Shown: positions 14,956 through 21,679 of the stretch, piece after piece | Layout: every line of letters starts with the position of its first letter | How positions within the stretch are numbered: the first letter of the stretch is position 1 | Source of the DNA: Sphingomonadaceae bacterium | GTDB lineage: Bacteria; Pseudomonadota; Alphaproteobacteria; Sphingomonadales; Sphingomonadaceae | Reading direction: 5' to 3' | Length of the DNA stretch: 22,337 nt | Assembly (NCBI GenBank): GCA_019239785.1 | Contig: JAFAZM010000220.1 | Span: 1-22,337 of the forward strand | The notes under the pieces: generated by a model | What the model was told of the DNA's origin: nothing | The model's database searches: none | What the model saw: the letters and a program-made list of their open reading frames with translations, nothing else | Position numbers and translations under genes: made by a program

Positions 14956-16376
14956 GCAGCGGTGCCGCCGACGGTAAGGCCCTCGACCAAAAGGGTCGGC
15001 AGGCCGACGCCGGCGGGGACCGACTGGCCGCCCTTGCCGCAGATGCCGATCCCCTCGTCCAGCGCGAGGTCGTCGCCGATCGCCGCGACCTTCGTGAGCA
15101 CGGTCGGGCCGTCGCCGATCAGGGTCGCGCCCTTGATCGGTGCCCCGAGCCGGCCGTTCTCGATCCGATAGGCCTCGGTGCAGGAGAAGACGAACTTGCC
15201 GGAGGTGATGTCGACCTGGCCGCCGCCGAAGCTCTTCGCATAGATCCCATTCTTCGCGCGGGCGAGGATCTCGCCGGGGTCGTCCTTGCCGCCGAGCATG
15301 AAGGTGTTGGTCATTCGCGGCATCGGCGCATAGGAGAAATTCTCGCGGCGGCCGTTGCCGGTCGGCGCGACCCCCATCAGCCGGGCGTTCAGCCGGTCCT
15401 GGATATAGGATTTGAGGATGCCGTCCTCGATCAGCACGTTGCGCTGGGTCGGCGTGCCCTCGTCGTCGATGGTGAGCGAACCGCGGCGGGCGCCGATCGC
15501 GCCGTCGTCGATCACGGTAACGCCGGGCGCGGCGACCCGCTCGCCGAGCCGGCCGGAGAAGGCGGAGGTGCCCTTGCGGTTGAAGTCGCCCTCGAGCCCG
15601 TGGCCGACCGCCTCGTGCAGCAGCACGCCGGGCCAGCCGGGGCCCAGCACCACCGTCATTTCGCCCGCGGGCGCGGCGACGGAATCGAGGTTCACCAGCG
15701 CCTGGGCCAAAGCGATATCGATCGCGCGGTTCCAGGTCGCCTCGTCGAACAGGTCGTCATAGAGATAGCGGCCGCCGAGGCCGTGATAGCCGGTCTCGCG
15801 CCGGCCGTTCTGCTCGACCACGATCTGCACGTTCAGCCGCACCAAAGGCCGCACGTCATGGGCGACAAAGCCGTCGGGGCGGACGATGTCGATCACGCTC
15901 CAGGAGCCGGCGAGCATCACCGAGACCTGGGCGACGCGCGGATCGCGGGCGCGGGCGGCGGCGTCGATCTGCTGGCAGAGCGCGACCTTCTTCGCGAAGG
16001 GGATCAGGCTGAGCGGATCCGCATCGGTGTAGAGCTTGGCGTTGGTCCGCCGCGGCGGGCCGGGGCGCTGCGCCCTGGAGGGATCGAGCACCGCCATGGT
16101 CTCCGCGGCGCGGCGGATCGCGCCTTCGGAAAGCTCGTTGGCCTGGGCGAAGGCGGTGGTCTCGCCCGAGACGCCGCGCAGGCCGAAGCCGGCCTGGGTG
16201 TTGAAATCGGCGGTCTTCAGCCGTCCGTCGTCGAAGCCGAAGCTCTCGGACGCGGTATATTGGAGATAGAGCTCGCCGTCGTCGCAGCCCTTCAGCGCGT
16301 CGGCGGTGAGGCGGAGCGCGGCGTCGGGATCGAGGCCGTCGGGGCGATACAGGAAGCGGCGGGGATCGGTGCTCAT
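14952..16376 (-). CDS. tldD: TldD metallopeptidase subunit
   Basis: The 474-residue product matches TldD over its full length. The zinc-type motif HEAVGH (H254, E255, H259) lies within LLHEAVGHGLEGD, and C446 in GICGKGGQSVPAGVGLPTLLV is the likely third ligand. TldD works with TldE (PmbA) as a heterodimeric protease that trims short, unfolded peptides, for example in microcin maturation and CcdA degradation in enterobacteria; no tldE gene is present in this window. The ATG at 16376 starts MSTDPRRFLYRPDGLDPD, in line with family N-termini; the frame continues upstream only into the repeat. There is no Shine-Dalgarno sequence, and a promoter at 16383-16411 places the start of transcription at about the ATG. 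It heads a four-gene operon. Confidence 0.95.
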   Translation of the reverse strand: MSTDPRRFLYRPDGLDPDAALRLTADALKGCDDGELYLQYTASESFGFDDGRLKTADFNTQAGFGLRGVSGETTAFAQANELSEGAIRRAAETMAVLDPSRAQRPGPPRRTNAKLYTDADPLSLIPFAKKVALCQQIDAAARARDPRVAQVSVMLAGSWSVIDIVRPDGFVAHDVRPLVRLNVQIVVEQNGRRETGYHGLGGRYLYDDLFDEATWNRAIDIALAQALVNLDSVAAPAGEMTVVLGPGWPGVLLHEAVGHGLEGDFNRKGTSAFSGRLGERVAAPGVTVIDDGAIGARRGSLTIDDEGTPTQRNVLIEDGILKSYIQDRLNARLMGVAPTGNGRRENFSYAPMPRMTNTFMLGGKDDPGEILARAKNGIYAKSFGGGQVDITSGKFVFSCTEAYRIENGRLGAPIKGATLIGDGPTVLTKVAAIGDDLALDEGIGICGKGGQSVPAGVGLPTLLVEGLTVGGTAA

Positions 16377-16382
16377 GTGGGG

Positions 16383-16411
16383 GATATAGGAAGGCGGAGG
16401 GCGAAAGTCTA
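16383..16411 (-). promoter_or_regulatory. Promoter predicting a leaderless tldD transcript
   Basis: On the minus strand TAGACT (16411-16406) and TATATC (16388-16383) are 17 bases apart, each matching the housekeeping consensus at 4 of 6 positions. Only 6 bases separate the -10 box from the ATG at 16376, and no ribosome site is present, so transcription should begin at or beside the start codon. Confidence 0.5.
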
Positions 16412-16430
16412 AGCTTGGCCAGGCCAGACA

Positions 16431-16571
16431 AATTCCTCCCCCAAGGGGGAGGGGGACCGCCGCCGAAGGCGGTGGTGGAGGGGTGTCAGCGCTCCAAGGC
16501 GATTCTCGGACGCTGATACCCCACCACCGCGCCGCTACGCGGCGTGGTCCCCCTCCCCTTCCAGGGGAGGA
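16431..16571. repeat. Dispersed palindromic intergenic repeat, copy 2
   Basis: This copy starts AATTCCTCCCCC and ends TTCCAGGGGAGGA, as does the copy at 7387-7521, and shares blocks such as GGGGGACCGCCGCCG and GACGCTGATACCCCACCACC. Its arms are less perfect (GGTGTCAGCG against CGCTGATACC), and the distal hairpin differs (GCGCCGCTACGCGGCG). It fills the space between the zf-CHCC and tldD genes, just upstream of the tldD promoter. Confidence 0.75.
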
Positions 16572-16578
16572 GCGAAGC

Positions 16579-16779
16579 TCAGGCCGTGCGCGTGTCCGCC
16601 GGCCCGCCGACCAGGATGAAGCGCCGGTCGCAATAGCCGCAATCGACATAGCCCTTCTCGTCGATCTGCAGATACACGCGCGGATGGCCGAGCGCCGGGG
16701 AGATGTCGGTGGCGCCGTCGCAGACGCAGCGGGCGCTCTCGGTATAGACGATCTCGGGCGTGTAGGGGTCGGTGGCCAT
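16579..16779 (-). CDS. zf-CHCC zinc-finger protein (NDUFS6-like)
   Basis: The 66-residue product has the zf-CHCC pattern: C20 in CVCDG, H32 in GHPRVYLQID, and C47/C50 in DCGYCDRRF. These correspond to the Cys-His-Cys-Cys zinc ligands of the NDUFS6 subunit family of respiratory complex I; an extra C18 lies beside the first ligand. Bacterial stand-alone members are small and cytosolic, with a poorly known role that may relate to complex I or Fe-S proteins. I chose the ATG at 16779, which follows AAGGCGGGTTG; the codon before it is TTG. It is divergent from the ABC gene. Confidence 0.9.
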   Translation of the reverse strand: MATDPYTPEIVYTESARCVCDGATDISPALGHPRVYLQIDEKGYVDCGYCDRRFILVGGPADTRTA

Positions 16780-16843
16780 CAACCCGCCTTAGCGAAGGAC
16801 AATAAGCTTCGCCAGACGCGAAACAGCCGCTATTCGGCGCCTC

Positions 16844-17761
16844 ATGCCGGAAGCCGCAATCGCCATCGACGATCTCCAGAAGACCTATGCCGGCGGCAAG
16901 CGCGCGCTCGACGGCATCAGCCTGGAGGTGCCCCGCGGCGGCATTTTCGGCCTGCTCGGGCCGAACGGCGCCGGCAAGTCGACCCTGATCAACATCCTCG
17001 CCGGGCTGGTCACCAAATCGGGCGGGAGCGCGACGATCTGGGGCTTCGACATCGACGCGCATCCGCGCAACGCGAAACGCTCGATCGGGGTGGTGCCGCA
17101 GGAGATCCTCTTCGATCCCTTCTTCACGCCGAAGGAGGCGCTGGAGATCCAGGCGGGCCTCTACGGCATTCCGAAGGCGCAGCGGCGGACGGCGGAGCTG
17201 CTCCGCGCGGTGCGGCTCGAGGACAAGGCCGACGCCTATGCGCGCACCCTTTCCGGCGGCATGAAGCGCCGGCTGCTCGTCGCCAAGGCGATGGTCCATT
17301 CGCCGCCGATCCTGGTGCTCGACGAGCCGACCGCCGGCGTCGACGTCGAGCTTCGCCAGCAGCTCTGGGATTATGTCCGCTCGCTTCACGCGCAGGGCGT
17401 CACCATCGTGCTGACCACCCATTATCTGGAGGAAGCCGAGCAGCTTTGCGACCGCATCGCGATCATCAACCACGGCAAATTGATCGCGAACGAGACGACG
17501 CGGACCCTGGTCGGCATGGCGCAGGAGAAGGTCGTGGAGATCGTCGTCGACCGCGACGTCACCAAGGCGCCGGCCAACGATTGCTTCGACAAGATCGAGC
17601 TGACCGGCGAACGCACGCTTGCGATCACCTACCGCAAGGACCGGGTCAATGCCGGCGACGTGCTGGCGGCGTTGCACCGGGAAGGGCTCGGCATCGTCGA
17701 CGTCTCCACCCGCGAGGCGGATCTGGAGGACGTCTTCCTGAACCTGACCCGCAGCGTCTGA
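16844..17761 (+). CDS. ABC-2-type transporter ATP-binding protein (YadG-like)
   Basis: The 305-residue product has a complete ATPase domain: Walker A GPNGAGKST (39-47), Q-loop VVPQE (83-87), signature LSGGM (136-140), Walker B LVLDEP (157-162) and the switch histidine H193 in TTHYLEE. A C-terminal domain of about 85 residues ends with the ABC-2-typical LEDVFLNLTRSV. YadG-like ATPases drive a separate ABC-2 permease in export of lipids or drugs. The expected permease gene is absent: the next gene is convergent and ends 3 bases away. The start has no clear ribosome site (GGCGCCTC ATG), with a TATTCG box 7 bases before the ATG, so leaderless translation is possible. Confidence 0.9.
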   Translation: MPEAAIAIDDLQKTYAGGKRALDGISLEVPRGGIFGLLGPNGAGKSTLINILAGLVTKSGGSATIWGFDIDAHPRNAKRSIGVVPQEILFDPFFTPKEALEIQAGLYGIPKAQRRTAELLRAVRLEDKADAYARTLSGGMKRRLLVAKAMVHSPPILVLDEPTAGVDVELRQQLWDYVRSLHAQGVTIVLTTHYLEEAEQLCDRIAIINHGKLIANETTRTLVGMAQEKVVEIVVDRDVTKAPANDCFDKIELTGERTLAITYRKDRVNAGDVLAALHREGLGIVDVSTREADLEDVFLNLTRSV

Positions 17762-17764
17762 CGC

Positions 17765-19254
17765 TCAATGCCCGCGTAGCGGGCTGCCCGTGACCCAGGC
17801 CGGCGCCGCGTCCGCATTCGCCACCCGCTCGACCAGGGCATAGAAGAAGCGGTTGAAGGCCGCGGCGGCGGTCCAGTCGATAGGCTGGTGCACGTCGTCC
17901 TGCGGCCGATGATAGCCGGTGCGGTACCACTGCCGGTAGATGCGCTCGCTCTCGGTGCCCGGATGGAAGCCGAAGACGAAGTTCACCGCCGGCACGCCCG
18001 CCTGCATGAAGCTCCAATGGTCGGCGCGGCGGATCAGCTTGCGCTCGGGCTCGGGGTCGGTCTGCACGGCGATCCCCAGCGCCGTTGCGACCGCGCGCGC
18101 ATCGGCGCCGAGGCTGGAATCGTTCAACCCGTGGACGGTCAGCAATTCCAGCGGGAAGATCGGGCGGAGCTGGTCGAGATTGATGTCGCCGGCGAATGCG
18201 GGCGCGATCCCAGGCCGGTGCGCGACCAGCCAGCGCGAGCCGAGCAGTCCCTTCTCCTCGCCGGTCACCGCAGCGAGCAGCAAAGGCCGGCGGAAGCCCA
18301 GGCCGTGACGCCGTTCGACCAGCCGGATCAGCAAGGCGACATAAGCGGCATCGTCGAGCGTGCCGTTGTAGAGGCGGTCGCCATTCACCGGCCGGCCATA
18401 GCCATAACCGTCCAGATGCGCGGTCAGCACGATCGGCTGGTCCGCGAGCGCCGGATCGGTGCCCGGCAGCAGGCGAGCACGTTGGCCGAGCGCAAGGACC
18501 GGCGGGCGAGCGTGAAGCGGGCGGTGAATCGCCCCGGCGCGTCGAACGAGGGCACGGGCTGCCCTGCGCTTCCGGCCTGGATCAGAGCGGCCGCCTCGCG
18601 ACGGCTGCTCCCGAGCAAAGTGGCGAGCGCGTCCGCATTCAGCGTGAAGCTCGGCAAGGGCGGGCGCGACGGCGGCTCGCCCGCGATCCAAACGCTCCGC
18701 GCATAAGCGAAGGGCCAGCGCGGCGGCTCCACCGTGAAGCCGGGATCGGCGATCACCGCCACAGCCGCGCCGCCGCCGCGGACGAGCGCGGCGGTGCGCT
18801 CCGCGGCCGAGGGCATGCCGGGGCGGCGCGAGCCGTGGCAGATCACCAATTTGCCGCGCACGTGGTCGAGCCTGTCCGGCGCGCAATAGCCGCGATACGC
18901 GATCGGAAGATCGAGCGGCCCGCTCACGCTGTCGGGCGCGACATTGATGTCCTGCAGGAAATCGAGCCGGCGCCCGTTCACCGCGATCGCCGCGTCGCGC
19001 ACGGCAAGTTCCTCGAGCGGGATATGCTGCAGCCAGCCGCCATCGTCGCCCGCCGGCCGCAGCCCCGCCGCGGCGAAGCGGCGCGCGACATAGGCCGCGG
19101 CGCGGTCGTAACCGGGCGAGCCGATGTCCCGCCCTTCCATCGCATCGTTCGAGAGTGCGATGGTGGTGCCCCACCAGGCGTCGGTGTCGGCGTCGCGCAC
19201 CGGCGCGGCGGCGGCGGCAACCAAGGCGAGCGGCATCAGCAGCAGGGCTTTCAT
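17765..19254 (-). pseudogene. Secreted M28-family aminopeptidase gene interrupted by a one-base frameshift
   Basis: Two overlapping frames together encode one M28 peptidase of about 496 residues. The first (ATG 19254, after GGGAGAGTCGATCGC) carries a signal peptide (MKALLLMPLALVAAAAAPV) and a PA-like domain (RGKLVICHG...GGGAAVAVIADPG). The second holds the catalytic domain with all five zinc ligand positions: TAHLDGYG, NGTLDDAAY, TGEEKGLLGS, INLDQ and GYHRPQDD. The switch is at about 18472: the minus strand reads CTCGCCTGCTGCCGGGC, where one added C (GCCCTGCTG) restores NVLALLPGTDPALADQ. In the first frame, translation runs on to a stop near 18424 and loses the active site. It may be a true inactivation or a sequencing error in a C run. 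The catalytic residues all being intact favours a recent change or an error. Confidence 0.85.
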
Positions 19255-19295
19255 GCGATCGACTCTCCCGGTTGCCGCGTCTGGTGCGCGCCTTT

Positions 19296-19324
19296 TTGAC
19301 GCCTTCCTGCCGCTCGTCTAGGCC
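19296..19324 (+). promoter_or_regulatory. Possible nadB promoter
   Basis: TTGACG (19296-19301) matches the -35 consensus at 5 of 6 positions. It is followed after 17 bases by TAGGCC (19319-19324), a poor -10 box. The site lies 33 bases before the TTG start at 19357 in the divergent gap with the M28 gene. Confidence 0.3.
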
Positions 19325-19356
19325 GTTCGGGCCAGTTTCCGGCGGAGCCGCAGCCC

Positions 19357-20952
19357 TTGACCAAGACCGCGATCGAAACCGACGTGCTGATCCTCGGCTC
19401 CGGCGCGGCGGGGCTGACCGCGGCGCTGAACCTGGCGCAGCGCTTCAAGGTGATCGTGCTCGCCAAGGGCGGGCTGTCCGAAGGCTCGACCGCCTGGGCG
19501 CAGGGCGGAATCGCTGCAGTCCTGGAGCCGGGCGACACGTTCGAGAGCCATGTCGAGGACACGATGATCGCCGGCGCCGGCCTCAACGACCGCGCCGCGG
19601 TCGAGTTCGTGGTCGGCAGCGCGCCGGCGGCGATCGAGCGGCTCGCAGAGCTCGGCGTCCCGTTCAACCTCGCCGAGGACCGCAATTCGTGGCATCTGAC
19701 CCGGGAGGGCGGCCACAGCCATCGCCGCATCGTCCATGTCGACGACGCCACCGGCCGGGCGGTGCAGCAGGCGCTGGAAAAGGCGGCCGCCGCCCATCCG
19801 AACATCACGCTCGTTCCCGACATGGTCGCGATCGACCTGATCACCAGCCGCCACGGCGAGCGCTATTCCGGGGACGGCCATGTCTGGGGCGTCTATGCGC
19901 TGAACCGCGCGCGCGGGAAGGTCGAGGCGTTCACCGCGCGCGCCACCATCCTCGCCACCGGCGGCGCCGGCCGCGTCTATCTCTTCTCGACCGCGCCGCG
20001 CGGCGCCACCGGCGACGGCATCGCCATGGCCTGGCGGGCGGGCTGCCGCGTCTCCAACATGGAGTTCATGCAGTTCCACCCGACCTGCCTCTACAATCTG
20101 GAGGTCAAGAACTTCCTGATCACCGAGGCGGTGAGGGGCGAGGGCGGGCGGCTGAAGCTCCCCGAGACCGGCCACCGCTTCATGCCCGAGTTCGACGAAA
20201 GGGCGGAGCTTGCGCCGCGCGACGTGGTGGCCCGGGCGATCGACCATGAGATCAAAAGGCTCGGCCTCGATTACGTCCATCTCGACATCAGTCACATGTC
20301 GGCGGACTTCGTGAAAGGGCATTTCCCGAACATATATAGACGGCTGCTCGACCTCGGCATCGACATCACCAGGGAGCCGATCCCGGTCGTGCCGGCCCAG
20401 CACTACACCTGCGGCGGCGTGGTCATCGACCTGGCCGGGCGCACCGACCTGCCCGGCCTCTACGCGGTCGGCGAGGTCAGCCAGTCAGGCCTGCACGGCG
20501 CCAACCGGCTCGCCTCCAATTCCCTGCTCGAATGCTTCGTGTTCGGCGATGCGGCCGCGCTCGACATCGCCGAGCATTGGGATGAGCTCCGCCCGCCGCC
20601 GCCGATCCGCGCCTGGGACGAAAGCCGGGTCACCGATTCCGACGAGGAGGTGGTGATCAAGCAGAACTGGACCGAGATCCGCCGCTTCATGTGGAATTAT
20701 GTCGGCATCGTCCGCACCACGAAGCGGCTCGAACGGGCCAAGCACCGGATCAAGCTGCTGACCGAGGAGGTCGAGGATTATTACGGCCATTTCCGGGTGA
20801 CCCCCGACCTGGTCGAGCTGCGCAACCTGCTGCAATGCGCCGAGCTGATCGTCCGCTCCGCACTGCGGCGGAAGGAGAGCCGCGGGCTGCACTACACGCT
20901 GGATTATCCCAAGACGCTGGCGAGGGCCGTGGATACGGTGCTGGCGCCTTGA
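19357..20952 (+). CDS. nadB: L-aspartate oxidase
   Basis: The 531-residue flavoprotein oxidises L-aspartate to iminoaspartate, the first step of de novo NAD synthesis; NadA then condenses the product to quinolinate. Visible marks are the FAD motif GSGAAG (14-19), STAWAQGGIAA (about 44-54), LTREGGHSHRRIVH (about 114-127, active-site region), MQFHPTCLYN, EAVRGEGG, and QHYTCGGV with the C-terminal GLHGANRLASNSLLE block; the helical tail from about 440 is complete. The start is TTG, 10 bases after GGCGGAG; the first residues TKTAIETDVLILGSG fit the family. No nadA or nadC lies beside it. The stop codon abuts the stop of the convergent antitoxin gene with no spacing. Confidence 0.96.
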   Translation: MTKTAIETDVLILGSGAAGLTAALNLAQRFKVIVLAKGGLSEGSTAWAQGGIAAVLEPGDTFESHVEDTMIAGAGLNDRAAVEFVVGSAPAAIERLAELGVPFNLAEDRNSWHLTREGGHSHRRIVHVDDATGRAVQQALEKAAAAHPNITLVPDMVAIDLITSRHGERYSGDGHVWGVYALNRARGKVEAFTARATILATGGAGRVYLFSTAPRGATGDGIAMAWRAGCRVSNMEFMQFHPTCLYNLEVKNFLITEAVRGEGGRLKLPETGHRFMPEFDERAELAPRDVVARAIDHEIKRLGLDYVHLDISHMSADFVKGHFPNIYRRLLDLGIDITREPIPVVPAQHYTCGGVVIDLAGRTDLPGLYAVGEVSQSGLHGANRLASNSLLECFVFGDAAALDIAEHWDELRPPPPIRAWDESRVTDSDEEVVIKQNWTEIRRFMWNYVGIVRTTKRLERAKHRIKLLTEEVEDYYGHFRVTPDLVELRNLLQCAELIVRSALRRKESRGLHYTLDYPKTLARAVDTVLAP

Positions 20953-21195
20953 TTAGTTTGAGCGCTCGTCGCCTTGCAGCGGCGCGCGCTCCGGCACCTG
21001 GGCCAGAACGGCGAGCGCCGCATCGATGTCGGCGCGCCCTGCGCGAGCTTCGATATGCGCGAGCGCCTTCATCTCGCCGACCCGCTCGGCGATCAGGGTC
21101 GACAGGAACTGGTTCAGCGACGTGCCGCTCCGCGCCGCGAGCGCTCGCGCCTCGGCCATGACATGATCGGGGAGCCGTAGAGGATAGTTGGTCAT
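20953..21195 (-). CDS. Ribbon-helix-helix/HicB-like antitoxin
   Basis: The 80-residue product begins MTNYPLRLPDHVMAEARALAARSGTSLNQFLSTLIAERV, the strand-helix-helix pattern of RHH antitoxins, followed by a polar tail (about 45-80) that would wrap the toxin. The ATG at 21195 follows AAGGAGAGGACGA and overlaps the toxin stop in an ATGA tetranucleotide. The antitoxin is therefore the second gene of the pair, opposite to the common antitoxin-first order. It should neutralise the PIN toxin and bind its promoter. Confidence 0.82.
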   Translation of the reverse strand: MTNYPLRLPDHVMAEARALAARSGTSLNQFLSTLIAERVGEMKALAHIEARAGRADIDAALAVLAQVPERAPLQGDERSN

Positions 21196-21623
21196 TCGTC
21201 CTCTCCTTGGAGGCGGCGCAACAGTGCGCCGGGTCGGAGCAAGTCCAGCCGATAGATTTTGCAGGCCTTGCGAAAGTGCCGTTCGTTCATCGTGACGATC
21301 GCATCGGCGCCGGCCTGGACGGCGCATTCGAGCACCATCTCATCCGCGGGGTCGGTCAGGCTTGGCCGCAAGCGGGTACGGATCGGCATGATCCGATGGG
21401 CTCGGAACAGGACGGCATCGAGGATAGTGTCGAGCTGCGGTTCCGTCGCCCAACTTGCCTCTGCGATACCTGCCCGCTTGAGCACGTCCTCATATTCCAG
21501 CGCCAACGCGACCGACACCGCTATCGAAAGCTTCCCTTCGATGACTCGCCTCAAAAGCTCGAACGATGCCCCGTTTCGCGACCAGAGAGCCGCCACCAGG
21601 ACATTCGTGTCGAGCACGTACAT
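21192..21623 (-). CDS. PIN-domain toxin of a toxin-antitoxin pair (COG1569-like)
   Basis: The 143-residue product starts MYVLDTNVLVAALWS, with the first acidic residue D5. Others are E43 or E45 in ALEYEDVL and D94 in DPADEMVLECA; IVTMNERHF (about 109-117) has the N113 typical of this PIN subfamily. Such proteins are Mg-dependent ribonucleases that cut specific RNAs. The ATG at 21623 is preferred because the PIN motif begins immediately, although no ribosome site is present; a TATATA box 7 bases upstream suggests a leaderless message. It is the first gene of a two-gene operon, and its stop overlaps the antitoxin start. The gene lies 56 bases after the EamA transporter gene. Confidence 0.85.
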   Translation of the reverse strand: MYVLDTNVLVAALWSRNGASFELLRRVIEGKLSIAVSVALALEYEDVLKRAGIAEASWATEPQLDTILDAVLFRAHRIMPIRTRLRPSLTDPADEMVLECAVQAGADAIVTMNERHFRKACKIYRLDLLRPGALLRRLQGEDE

Positions 21624-21643
21624 GACGTCGTATATAACGTCAT
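21622..21643 (-). promoter_or_regulatory. Inverted repeat over the toxin start, candidate autoregulatory operator
   Basis: ATGACGT (21622-21628) and ACGTCAT (21637-21643) are perfect 7-base inverted arms around an AT-rich 8-base centre that includes TATATA. The repeat covers the toxin start codon and the likely -10 box, where an RHH antitoxin complex could repress transcription. Confidence 0.5.
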
Positions 21644-21679
21644 ATCCAGTCAAAGGGAAGGCTGTGGCGCCTGGGCCGG

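Noticed and set aside
14307..16376. Possible CRISPR or tandem repeat signal from recurrent CGGCGG-type triplets
   Set aside because: These are codon-composition effects inside real genes; no regular repeat-spacer unit is present anywhere in the window.
14697..16412. A 571-codon plus-strand frame opposite tldD
   Set aside because: It is antisense to tldD and DUF924, has no ribosome site, and has an Arg/Gly/Ala-rich composition with no motif.
21644..21660. TTGACT upstream of the toxin as a -35 box
   Set aside because: The distance to TATATA is only about 11 bases, too short for a standard promoter; no other good -35 hexamer was seen, so only the -10-like box is noted.
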